Source of the DNA: Paraconiothyrium sp. Pb-2020
Lineage: Eukaryota; Ascomycota; Dothideomycetes; Pleosporales; Didymosphaeriaceae
NCBI GenBank assembly: GCA_022419385.1
Contig: JAJUBI010000005.1
Location: 124,001-188,000, forward strand
Length of the DNA: 64,000 nucleotides
Reading direction: 5' to 3'
Of this stretch, positions 11,667-22,232 are shown one piece after another. Made by a program: the position numbers and the translations under genes. Numbering within the stretch: the first letter of the stretch is position 1; each line of letters begins with the position of its first letter. The notes beneath the pieces were generated by a model. That model was not told where the DNA came from. It was given only the letters and a program-made list of their open reading frames with translations, and made no database searches.

Positions 11667-12133
11667 GGTGGTGAGAAACACGAAGGATTACGAGGGAACC
11701 ACGGGATGGCTGCAGGACTAAGGCGCTCGGACGCGGGTGTGGGAGGGGAGCTAACGCCGTGTGCGCTGGGTGGCGTGGTTTTAAGGAGTCCTACAAGGGA
11801 TCCCGACGGTTTGGTTGATTGGCCGGCACCCGAATATACATGCACTGCATTTGTCAAAGTCCGTCTTACATGCTGTGTAACATCAATTACTCGCTCGAGA
11901 CCGTTATGGTGGCTGAGTCGGCCACCGATGAATGGGCGCGCCTAGGGACGGGAAGCTACATATTGTTGGCTATTCAGCCTCGGGGCGTGGACCCTCAGCC
12001 GCTAGGTTCATTCTTACAATACGTTCCTTTTTCTAAGACCACACGCCTCACGACTCGCGACTCACGGCTCACGGTCCACGGTCCACGAGTCAACGCAACA
12101 CGACGAACGCTATGTATTTACTTTCGCGACAAG
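11667..12133. other. Gene-free interval between divergent genes
   Basis: Contains the promoter of the MFS pump (reading left) and the upstream flank of the rhodopsin-like gene (reading right). Around 12047-12090 there is a run of short imperfect repeats (CACGACTCGCGACTCACGG-type). No coding exon was recognised. Confidence 0.5.
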
Positions 12134-13380
12134 ATGGCTCGGTGGAGCGGGAGGCGCCCCGGGTGGAGCGGGAGGCGCCCCGGGAGGAGCGCCCATGCTG
12201 CCACCGCCAGTGAACCTGCCGGCAGATCCAACAGCAGCCGTGATCGCGATCACGGTTATCATGTTCATCATCGTCGTTTTGAAGGTGGCTACCGGGCCTT
12301 CGTTGTGAAGCACCCACAGTGGGACGACCTGGCAGCGGGCCTTGTGCGCTGCTCACCGTCGCTATGACTGCGGTCATCGTGTCCGTCTTTAATGAAGCCC
12401 TTGAAACACCGCGCTCTCGTTTCTCCCATTGTCGTCGGCGCTCCACAGTTCACAAACGTAAGTACCCCTTATAAAGTCACTCGAAGATAGATGGACAGGT
12501 TTGCTAATGCAATGTAGAGGCTCTTCGTGTACACTCTACTCTCAGCAGTTCCGAATGGCTTCGCGAAACTTGCTATTCTCTCTCTACTTGCAACGGTCTT
12601 TCCCCGTATCGCTCGTCCAATAACGGCATATTTCGTCTACTTCGGTATGGCTGTTGTGGTCTTGTTCTATTCCATTCTGGTCATCTACACTGGAGTAAAG
12701 TGTGGACCGAAGAATGGAGTCTCCTGCTCTGTCCCTACTCAAGTAGACCTTGCAAAAGCATCCACTACCGTCAATCTGATCCTTGATGTGTATATCATGA
12801 TCATTTCGGTCTGGAACATTATGTCCCTTCAGTTGACGAGGAGACGCAAGTTCGGTATCGTTGCGGTATTCCTTACCGGTATACTGTAAGTTTATCAGAT
12901 GCAGGCTGCCACGAACGAAATCTAACTAAGTCAACAGTGCGCTCATCTGTAGCATCATCGCCCTGTACTACCGATTCACGACCTCTACGGAACCCAACAC
13001 TGCGTGGACGTTCATTCTCACGCCTCTCGTACTTGCGTAAGTCACGGAAAACAAGCAACACTTGTTCAAGGAATGACATTAACGATCACAGTATCTACGA
13101 ACCAGCCATCGCCCTCATTGCAGCTTGCCTCCCGACTTACCCTGCCCTGTGGAAGTCCACCTACAACTCGCCGGCGTTTGAGTCCGTCCGCAACCTGCTC
13201 ACCTCCCTCACCGGAAGCCGTGGATCCTTTGGAAGTGTCGAGCTCAGAGATCAGCCCTCCCACGAGCACCTACACAGGCCGGGTACGGGCGCATCGAAGC
13301 CAGCCTCTAAGCGGAGTCATGAGACTACTACAGTTGATGTGGCAACGAAGTCGTACAGTGACGAAAGGATTAGACGATGA
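12134..13380 (+). pseudogene. Rhodopsin-like seven-helix fungal membrane protein with scrambled first exon
   Basis: Family of Pth11/rhodopsin-fold integral membrane proteins. The last three exons are clean (introns 12458-12517, 12886-12937, 13037-13091) and encode helices such as TLLSAVPNGFAKLAILSLLA and ALICSIIALYYRF, plus a polar C-terminal tail. The first exon is spread over three frames. The first helix (AAVIAITVIMFIIVVLKVAT) is in one frame up to about 12291, a loop (RAFVVKHPQWDDLAAGL) is in the next to about 12344, and the second helix (ALLTVAMTAVIVSVFNEA) is in the third to about 12394. The frame then returns to that of the loop. The shifts cancel: ATG 12134 to the stop is an exact multiple of three after introns, yet a TGA at 12365 ends translation. 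Pseudogene or local sequence error; the Gly-rich repeat at the start is GC-rich. Confidence 0.6.
12141..12182 (+). repeat. Two perfect 21-bp tandem copies
   Basis: GGTGGAGCGGGAGGCGCCCC plus G occurs twice in a row, followed by a partial copy. In one frame it encodes GGAGGAP repeats just before the first helix of the rhodopsin-like gene. Because the unit is 21 bp, copy-number change would not shift the frame. Confidence 0.9.
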
Positions 13381-13807
13381 TCTGGCGATAGGTGTATATG
13401 ATAGTTCGGGAGTGTTTCCTTTAGTTCACAACTTAGAGAGTTGCAATGGGGGAAGATACGGCGTATAAGACGATGTTGTTAATGTTGTTACGATAAGAAT
13501 AATAAATCATGTACTCTTGACTATGCGATAAGGTCTGACCCATCAATCCCACCGGAACGAATGCTAGTAGAGCAGTCTTAGTAGCTATGCCGGGTGATCC
13601 TTCCATAAAGGATTCCCAAATAGCAGTTTCCACCACTCCCGGTCAATCGTGATAAGCTTTGCGTATCGGCCGCCTGATCGGCAGCCGAGAGATCGACTCC
13701 GTTCTGGTGGTATAGTCATGTACCTGCATGGTTTGTACATATGGTCTCTTCTGGTAACCTTGAAATAGCCCCATCATTGTGTAATTGTGTCGCCTGTCCT
13801 GTTAATC
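13381..13807. other. Gene-free interval
   Basis: 3' flank of the rhodopsin-like gene and promoter of the first P450. No gene or repeat was recognised. Confidence 0.5.
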
Positions 13808-15666
13808 ATGTCATCAAACAGCACCTCGGCCCGTATGCAGGCCGAACTTACCCCAGACGGCGGCCGCTTTTGGCTACTGGCTATCATCTTCATCTTATGC
13901 GCCATCAACTATGCCAATACTCGATGGAGTAAATTTCCATTGCCGGTGATCGAAAGAACATGGAGGCAGATGTTACAATACTCAAGTCCCGCTGTGGAAC
14001 TGGTGGAAAGAGGTTACTCGACAGTAGGTGATCACCCCGCGGCTACGAATGATATCTTAACACAATCCTAGATAATCAAGCAATTGGGCCGGCCGTTTCG
14101 TCTATGGTACTGGGGACAGGAGTACATTATACTTCCCTTAGAGTATCTGATTGATGTCAAGCGAGCGGACAAAGAGCATTTAAGTTTCCTGAAAAGTATA
14201 TCTGATGTGCGCGGTGGTTGTTTCCTGGATGTCCCACTTTTAGACGCTGACACAGATAGATATTCTTTCTGAAGTACTGGATTAGCGATCTCTTCGAGAC
14301 TGAAAGAATGGTTTACACTGTCAAGAAGGGGTTGAATCCGAGGCTCAGTAAGTGATAAGCTTCGCCTAAATGAAGGTTGACTGACCACGTCATCGTTAGA
14401 TGAAACCACTCAGATCTGCATCGACGAAGCGGCAGATGCGTTCCTCCAAGAATTTGGGCAATGTGATGGTACGTGATAGTTGCTCTTTATCCTAAGGATG
14501 TCCGTTGAACGCCATTCAGACTTCACGTCTGCGGGAGCAGTCGAAGCGTTTTGTGGAATTGCACACCGCATCGCCTCCGTAATCCTTATAAGCAAAAAGG
14601 TCTCCGAGGACCCCGCTTTCAAGAAGGCTTCCTATAGTTATTTCCAAGGCCACGCAATAACCGGTGGCCTATTACTTTTTCTTCCCCTCGGCCCACTTCG
14701 TCATTATCTTGCGGGACCAATCTCGTATTTCCAACGCGTTAGGCAGCGACGGGTCCTGAGTATCGTAGCTGCTGAGTTCCAGGAGCGCCTCAACGGTGCA
14801 GGCTCGGGCAAGACGCATATCGACGGCATCGAATGGACGATAAAGATGCTGAAAGAATTTCCGGGGAAGCCGGGCGAGCCACTTCCGCTCTTCCAAATGT
14901 CGCACGAACTGGTGCATATCCTTGGTGCTGCACACACCCCAGTGGGAATGACGCTTACGCAGATGGTGTGGCAGGTGCTAGTGCAACCTGAATATTTGCA
15001 TACGCTCAGGAAGGAGGCGGAAGAGGCCGTTGCGAAAGTTGGGTTCACGGATCGCATTGTGGAGTATCTTCCTCTGCAGGATAGCTACATCCGAGAGGCA
15101 AACCGCTTATATCCCAGCAATATAGGTGAGAAATTCAGAGAACGAAAAGGGAACGGGGCCTTTTGCTAACTAAACGTCAGTTGGCACCCAGCGTATAGTG
15201 TGCGGAGCTCCCTTTGTTTTCAGTGACGGCTTCACGTTGCCGGTTGGGTCGCGAATCGCCTTTCCGGTTGGACCGTATTTGCGCGATCCAGACGTTTACA
15301 GTAGGCCAGACGAGTTCGATGGAGAGCGCTTCGTCAAGCTTGGGAACGCTGATGCTCGAACCGAAGACGGCGTTAACCGATGGGCTGCTTCTCATGCCCA
15401 CAAACATAATTTAGCGTAGGTCACGACGTCTCATGGTTAGGATTCTTCACTGATATGCATCTAGGTTTGGGTATGGAAACCACGTCTGCCCAGGACGATT
15501 CTTCGCAGTCCGTTTGATTAAGGTCATCTTCACAAAACTCATTCTTGAGTATGATATCCGGTCAGAATGGAAAGGTGACGGAGTTCCTCCTAGTTGGAAT
15601 CTGGAAGGCTCTATTATTTCACATACTAGCGCGCGCATTTCGTTGAAGAAACGCGAATCCGATTGA
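13808..15666 (+). CDS. Cytochrome P450 monooxygenase
   Basis: Microsomal P450, 516 residues, seven exons (introns 14024-14071, 14207-14259, 14348-14399, 14469-14519, 15126-15180, 15416-15464). One N-terminal anchor helix (FWLLAIIFILCAINYA) is followed by the catalytic domain. The I-helix region is HILGAAHTPVGMT, with Pro in place of the usual second Thr. The ExxR is REANR, and the haem loop FGYGNHVCPGRFFA carries the Cys ligand. The overall pattern (polar stretch, ERMVYTVKKGLNPRL, AHR..VILISKKVSEDPAF) resembles ent-kaurene-oxidase-like and diketopiperazine-pathway P450s. All six splice sites keep frame and no lesion was found. Probably a tailoring oxidase for a cluster product. The last exon joint splits the haem-domain entry (LA|FGYG). 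Confidence 0.88.
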
Positions 15667-16165
15667 AAACCGTCGCGCTTTTATTTGAAATTTGTTGTTA
15701 TGTGCGAGTGGGCTAGACATAGTTAAGCACTGTGTTGTTTGACTTTCATAGATATAGTCTCATTGAGCTGAAGATATAACATATTGAGATGCGGAGCTTG
15801 CAAATTGAGTTGGCTTCTAGCAGGAAATATTATGCAAGGGGTGTCCCCTCGAATATGCTTCCCTCTATCGCTAGTACAGATTTCCCACGGCCCACTGACC
15901 TTAGCGAGAATCTTGGATAACTATCTATTCAATTCGTTGTACTGAACGTGGCGCATGGGCTTACCGATGTGCGTGCCGGCGGGAACGCGCCGCCAGGGAG
16001 CCGTGCTCGCGGTAGCCGAGTCCAGAGTACATGGCCCAAAGCAACGAGAATGTGGTACATTTTGTGCGAAAGGCGAAATGATACAGCTTTACTGATACGG
16101 TACCCGTTCTCGATTACGTCTTCGAGTGCTGTTTTTCTGCATGAAAAGTGAAATCTTTTACAAAA
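15667..16165. other. Gene-free interval
   Basis: Between two plus-strand P450 genes. It holds the 3' flank of the first and the promoter of the second. Nothing else was recognised. Confidence 0.5.
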
Positions 16166-17850
16166 ATGGCGATGTCACTCGCTTTCCTCGCGGGAGTGTT
16201 CGTGGGAGTCATCGCGGTTTGCTTCGGACACAAGATTCAATCATGGCTTTACATAGCAATTTCACAGTTAACAGAGGTAAAAATGGGAAGATGATATCCG
16301 ATTTCCTTTGCTAACAGGAGAATCCTAGGCCTTTCTCTTGGTCCTGTATCCTATCAAACATACAACAGGTAATAGCACGATTCCCTCACTCCCATATACT
16401 TTCCCCAATGGTCAGGGGAACGTAGAGAAGTTCCTCCAAGGGAGAGTGAATAGCGCGAAATGGGAACAACGGTACGGACCTCTATACCGACTATGGTCCG
16501 GAACATCATCCGAAGTGTACGTTCTATTTCACCTGGGGTATTAGTTCTTCACTCACCTTAGTAAGAGTACTGACCAAGACCGCGCATGTTGAGGCTGTTT
16601 TCCGCGACTCGCACAGGCATACCAAAGCTCATGCCAACGACAGCGGAGAACTCATGAATCAGCTTCTGGGTTCGTGCCTCGGTCTGATCAGCGGTAAACT
16701 TTGGGAGACACTCAAACCAACTGTGGAGCCACCGTTCGTACATTCCAACACGAAGCAGTATGTCGACGAGGTCCAGAAATTCACCAAGAATTATATAAAA
16801 CGGCTGGCCTCGGAAAATACAACATTCCGTGAAGAACAGCGGCTGCATCCAGTCCGCGATTTGAAGATGCTTCCCTTCCTGTTTGTTGCAAGAACCATAT
16901 ACGGTGAGCTAAAACAGGAGGAACAGGAGGAGCTCTTAGACATGGTTCCACAGAGAGAGAAGGTCTTTGCGAGTGTTATCAGTGGAGGCATCACCCGCTT
17001 TTGGTGCTCGAAGTTCTTGCCTTTCCCTGCATGGCGCGCTCTATATGATTTCAAGGCCCGTTGGACCGCATGGAACGATCGAGTGCATGGCCGAGCTGTA
17101 CAGTCGCAGTTATCAGCGTCGCATAGTCCTATCATAGGGATGTATGATTCTGTCGCCAGGGGCCAGGGTACGCGCGAGCAGCTTCTCCAAACACTTGACG
17201 AGATGCTCTTCGCCAATCTGGACGTCACCATGGGCGGTCTCTCATGGCCCCTCGTCTTTCTCGCGACACATCCCGAAGTGCAAGACAAGCTTCGCACCGA
17301 AATTTTCGCTCATTTAGATGCGAAATCGCGAAACACTTATCTTCTTGCGTCAGAAAAGAAGTCGCCCACGCTGCTCGCTGCTTGCCTTCTGGAGGCTGCA
17401 CGTCTACGTCCTCTCGCTGCTTTTTCAGTCCCACAGTCAGCTCCGACATCTCGTGTCCTAGACGGATATGAGATCCCTCCTGGGACTAAGTATGTGATCG
17501 ATGCATATGCGCTGAACATTCGAGATCCATTTTGGGGCGAGGATCGGGACAAATTTGTCCCTCAACGTTGGCTAGACAGGCTGAAGAGTGGCCGCGACTT
17601 GAGGTACCGCTACTGGCGATTTGGTTTCGGGCCACGGAAGTGTCTCGGAAAGTACGTTTCTGAACTCATCTTAAGGGCTGTCCTTGTTGAGCTTTTAGAG
17701 AGCTGGCAGATCTCTTATGATGGGCCTAAACAGCAGAAGGGCGAGAAGGGCGAAGAAATGGATTGGCCATGGGACAATGAGACGTGGATTCATCACCCGG
17801 ATCTTTGGCTGAAATGTAATCCTCTATGCAACAAAGCTATAGAGCCTTGA
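16166..17850 (+). CDS. Cytochrome P450 monooxygenase (DVT I-helix type)
   Basis: Microsomal P450, 527 residues, three exons (introns 16277-16328 and 16517-16565). A short N-terminal membrane helix (LAFLAGVFVGVIAVCF) leads to STIPSLPYTFPNGQG, a family landmark just before the fold begins. The I helix is FANLDVTMGGLSW, ExxR is EAAR, the PERF-like motif is FVPQRW, and the haem loop is FGFGPRKCLGKYV. It differs clearly from the P450 at 13808, so the two are not a recent duplication. The second intron must end at the AG at 16565 to give EVVLTKTAHVEAVF. Likely another oxidative tailoring step. Confidence 0.88.
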
Positions 17851-19276
17851 TATCATAGGCCATATAACCCTACACTACAATCACATTCGTCCTTTTTAAA
17901 GTGAGTGGGTAAATCAATCTTATATAGCTGGATTGTTTGAATCTCGACAAGTTAAGAGCTTTCCAACTGGGTTTCCGATCACGTTCAAAGGTTCTACCGC
18001 ACATCCATCGCAGGTCCATGACTAGTCGAAAGCATCTTGGACGGGACGTAGTCAGAGCAAAGCTGGTGAGGCGATGAGGATCAGCGCCTGTAGATTCGTA
18101 GCCGGATAACGTTGCCTAAAAGGGTACAAAATGAAAGAGGATTGCTGAGGGAAAGAGGTCAGTTCTTTAACTGAGCCACAAGGGGCTTGTAACGTCTCTT
18201 CAACTTGTTATGGTTCTCACGAATTAAGAAGATGATTGGCCATGAACCCAATGATGGCGTCAGGTTTGGGCGGCAATGTCCGGATGCCCACTGCATTAGG
18301 GTGTCGAGATCTTGTCCCGTTCAATCATCAGCTCATAAGCAACTCCAATCAAACAGAGGCGACTTACCTTTTCCCTCTGCCTCCACATGCTGATGTATGC
18401 GCCAAAACTTGCATCGTACCAGTACGGGCCGGTTAGTGGAACCCTATATGAAACGATCAGATCCACTATCAATACGTTCACCACACAATGTGCCTCTTTG
18501 ACCTTCACTTCGCATCCTATCAACGCACTATTGCCCCTTCTCTTCACCCTCAGGAGCTTCGTCAATTGTCCATCCCCCTCCAGAACCGCCATTGGCAGCA
18601 TCAATCGAAGCGCACTGGTCTCCGACGCTGACGCAATGAGCTGAGAGTGAGTTGCTGCAAGATGCGGTTGAGACAGAATATTATTGTTTCCAAAAGGAAA
18701 TGGCCTACGGCCCTAGGTTCGATTTGTGCAAAAGTAGATAAGTATTATTCTCTATCGGGGAACGCTAACCCTAGCCGCGACACTTAAGCTGCGGGCTTCA
18801 GGACTTATATCTTTCGATTATCGTGTTTGATATGCATGAAGAAGGTGTTTGAGCGGATGGTACAGAGAGGGAGGCAGGAGGCGTCGGGGTGACGCAGTGC
18901 TGTTGGGACTTAGATGCGTCATTCGTGCCACGTATAAGATACTTAACCTGCACCGCAATGACACATAGAATTCTTCATCGCAGAATACAAAGTTGCATGT
19001 GTGCATCAGCCCAAGCTATGGAGTACGAGAACATTATTACAAGCCGCCTGGTTGGTTCCTCCCTGTTTTACCCCTGCGCAATTTTTTTACGGTCGGTATA
19101 GTGTAGAGTGGCTAAGCCCAATCGGGTGAGTACCCAAGGACCTACGCCGCAAAGAAGATAAAGCCCAATCCTGCTGCCTTGCGCATCCACTATCTAAGTT
19201 TTTCTCTTTTTAAAGCAGTTGAACCAGCGTCCGGCTGTACTTCTCGCATTAGAATGCTTCGCATCCTTCGCCCTCC
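17851..19276. other. Gene-free interval of 1.4 kb
   Basis: No coding exon, RNA gene or repeat could be supported. Short open frames here have no family motifs and no consistent splicing partners. It includes the promoter of the dehydrogenase gene at 19277. Confidence 0.5.
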
Positions 19277-20438
19277 ATGAAGTCACCACAGGAGACCGTC
19301 CAAGGCTTAGGAAATGTCCTAGTCATTGGAGGCTGCGGTCTACTTGGTCACCATATCGTCAAATTCCTTGTCGAAAACGGCAAGCCCGCAAACGAAGTTT
19401 CTGTTTTCGACATATTCATTAAGCAGAACCGCTTCGACGCTGTCAACTACATCGTCGGTGACCTATCTCAGAAAGATGTCGTGTCTACCGTCTTTAAGAA
19501 GACGAACCCTAACGTCATTATCAACGTCGCTTCGCCTGACGCTATGACTGCAGACAGATCGGTCTTCGCACGGTGCAACATAGTTGGTGTGCAAAACATC
19601 ATCCAGTGCGCACAGGAACAAGGTATTGGTGTCCTCGTACACTCATCGAGCTCCGAAGTCATACAGGACTCATACCACGACATGATATGGGCTACTGAGG
19701 AATGGCCTGTTCAACAAAACCCGGTCAACGGCAGTGTCTACGCAAAAACCAAAGCCGTGGGCGAAGATTTGGTGCTTGCCGCCAATAAGCAAGAAGGTCT
19801 TTTAACCACCGCGATTCGACTGTGCACCCTTCTCGGAGAAGGAGACAGGGTCCTTACAAGACACTTCATGGAGTTGGGACGGAAAGGAACGATCAAGTTT
19901 CAGATTGGGCACGGCAAAAATCTGTACGACTTTATATATGCCGGAAACGCAGCAGAAGGCCATCTGCTCGCCGCCCAGGTGCGCTCTGCTCAATCCGATT
20001 ACCTCACCAGAAGCTAACCCTGTACAGGCACTCTTGTACGCCAAATATTCCCCCGTACCCATTCCCGCAAACAAACGCGTTGACGGTGAAGCCTTCAATA
20101 TGACAAACGGTGAGCCCTGGCGCTTTTGGGAAGCGGCTCGTTTCGTCTCCAACGCCGCTGGCTACCCAGTTACCGAGAAGGAAGTATGGAAGATCCCTAT
20201 GGAGCTCGTCTGCTTTTTCATGACTATCTGGGAGGCTGTGTATTACGTCTTCACGTTTGGTGGCGAGCCCGAGGTGAAGACACGAATGCTGCGATACACT
20301 CAGCAGGTGCGCACTTTCGATGTCACAAAAGCGAAGGAGAGGCTTGGCTTTGAGCCAAGAGTCACTCTAGAAGAGGGTTTCAGCCGTGCAGTGAACTGGC
20401 ATATCGAACATGATAAGCAAAAGGCGAAGTGTGTGTGA
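19277..20438 (+). CDS. 3-beta-HSD/Erg26-like NAD(P)-dependent dehydrogenase
   Basis: Extended short-chain dehydrogenase of the 3-beta-hydroxysteroid dehydrogenase/sterol-4-alpha-carboxylate 3-dehydrogenase group, 370 residues, two exons (intron 19979-20027). The Rossmann motif is VIGGCGLLGHH, the catalytic YxxxK is YAKTK, and a serine-rich segment VHSSSSEVIQD supplies the active-site Ser. A hydrophobic C-terminal stretch (VCFFMTIWEAVYYVF) could bind the endoplasmic-reticulum membrane, as in Erg26. Substrate could be a sterol or a terpenoid/secondary metabolite alcohol. Lying next to two P450s, a pathway role is as likely as a housekeeping one. Confidence 0.85.
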
Positions 20439-21764
20439 ATTTCCCTTGGATGGCGGTGAAGATGACCGCTCGAGAATAGTTACGACCGAGCTTGAGAGAA
20501 TGCTTGAAAATCACAACTCACGAAGCGTGTCTATGAGGTGTATGTCTGATAATGCTGGTATAAGGATCATAGGCCTTTAGAAATCCGTTGCAATGATTCA
20601 CTCTTACATGAATTCAAACCCGCTTCCTTCCCATACCTTCCCGTGTACAACGTTCGATAAGATTGCAGAATATCCGAGCCTAGAATATCATCTCCCCCAT
20701 GTATTCATAAGGATGACAATGTCCCGGGCAACATATATCTACCCATAAGAGTGTGTAATCTAGACGAGGAGCTTCAAACTATTCATGTGCCTGCGGCGAG
20801 TGACCTGTCCAGTTCTGACAGAACATGTCTTAAGCATAATCTCTTGTACCCAGCTAACGCAAATAGGTTCTACCTCCCTACTTCCCTTATATTCTTGCTA
20901 CCCACAGCTGTCTTGAGATTTGGGGAAGTTGACGCTGTGGAGTTTCCACTCAACGCAGTCACGGGCTAGTGATCCCAAGTTGTTTTATCGACGACACGCA
21001 TCCTCAAGGACGAATCTCTGTGCATACGGATTGAAAATCTCAGGCCCTTGTCCCCGATCAAGCGAAGAAAACCAGCGCATAGCTACAGCTCGTCAGATCG
21101 GCCGGCCTTGCGCACTCAAGTGAAAAATGCCGTCCGTGGCGTCGCCCAGATGAAAGGTTCCATCGTTCTAGGGGAGTGACATGCGCAAGGACATCAGTTC
21201 GTACCTCGTATGCTAGCCAGTCTCGCAACGAGCTCAGGGATGGTACAGCACTAAGTCGACAGACCTTTGAAGAAGGCCCTCTGCAGCATGGCTGTTGTTC
21301 TCCATGGGATCCGATCGTTTGATGTCAGTCTCCAAACGCTTGCTGCGAGTGACACGGTAATCTTTACGTAGATAACACTTAGACAGGTATCAGCCTTTTT
21401 GTTGAGTGTAATCCGCACTGTGGGCGCTGTTGATGCATCGCTCTTCCGAGACGTCATTCGGTGAGGCGGTCCTATTTACCTGCAGCTAATTAGTCCCAAT
21501 GGCTTTCCTCAAAGCATGGTTCTGTTCTGGTTTTTTTTATTTCCCCCATGACCGGTATCTCACACATTGGCCATTCTGGTTGCCTTCTGCAGCGCCTTTG
21601 GCATTTGCCATTCCATGAGTGGTGTTAGGATGGTACACGAGTGTACATTCGGCAAACCACTAGACCATGCTGAGTGTCCCGAGCGGAAGCCGCGTGCATG
21701 GTCTTCTTGGTTTTGTTTCTCACGCGAGCGTTGACTTGTGAAAGTATGACAACAAGGGTTTTCA
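20439..21764. other. Gene-free interval of 1.3 kb
   Basis: No gene could be supported. A short open stretch near 21390-21450 reads like a helix (AFLLSVIRTVGAV) but has no recognisable extension. Confidence 0.45.
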
Positions 21765-22230
21765 ATGCTGAAAATATTGGCGCGGTATTACACAAGCATG
21801 ATTGTTTTTAAAGTACGCATCTATCTTGAAGCCCTGGAGCAAGGCACCCATCATATCCCAAAGGCTCTCGTCACGGAAAGAAGTCGAAAAGAGCTCTCGA
21901 CATCCGAACCCAGTGAACGGCATGTAGGCTTGAGTAACCTTTGCTTCACTGCACTTCTTGATTGGTGGAGATATGGTGTAGCCCCAGCCTCTCAACGCAA
22001 CACTATACATTGCGCTCTGCAACCAAGGAAGTTGTAGCCACACTTCGGCTCTCCGCGGAGCGGACAATGCGAGAGGGAACTGCCGCATCTTCCCTGTCTT
22101 AATGCTGCTTGCCACTGTGTAAATTGATGCTATCTTTCGATGTAACAACGGCCGGAAGATCTAAATATCTTAGCAGTTGCTGCGATGTTCCTATGTCTAT
22201 TCACGATAGATAACTAGACACCTAATTCTA
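21765..22230 (-). pseudogene. Possible carrier (T) domain debris of the NRPS
   Basis: Downstream of the A-domain frame on the same strand, one frame carries KDSINLHS and another carries LQSAMYSVALRGWGYTISPP. These resemble the regions around a peptidyl-carrier domain (before the phosphopantetheine Ser, and the helix after it). The GGDSI core itself is not readable and stops separate the pieces. Order and strand fit an NRPS A-T remnant, but the similarity is weak. Confidence 0.3.
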
Positions 22231-22232
22231 TC

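Noticed and set aside
16329..16400. Apparent frameshift in the second P450 (alternative frame reads LSLGPVSYQTYNR)
   Set aside because: A normal splice of intron 16277-16328 gives an unbroken 528-codon frame into STIPSLPYTFPNGQG, so no lesion is needed.
18296..18644. Short open frames on both strands in the 17.9-19.3 kb gap
   Set aside because: They overlap each other on opposite strands and show no motif.
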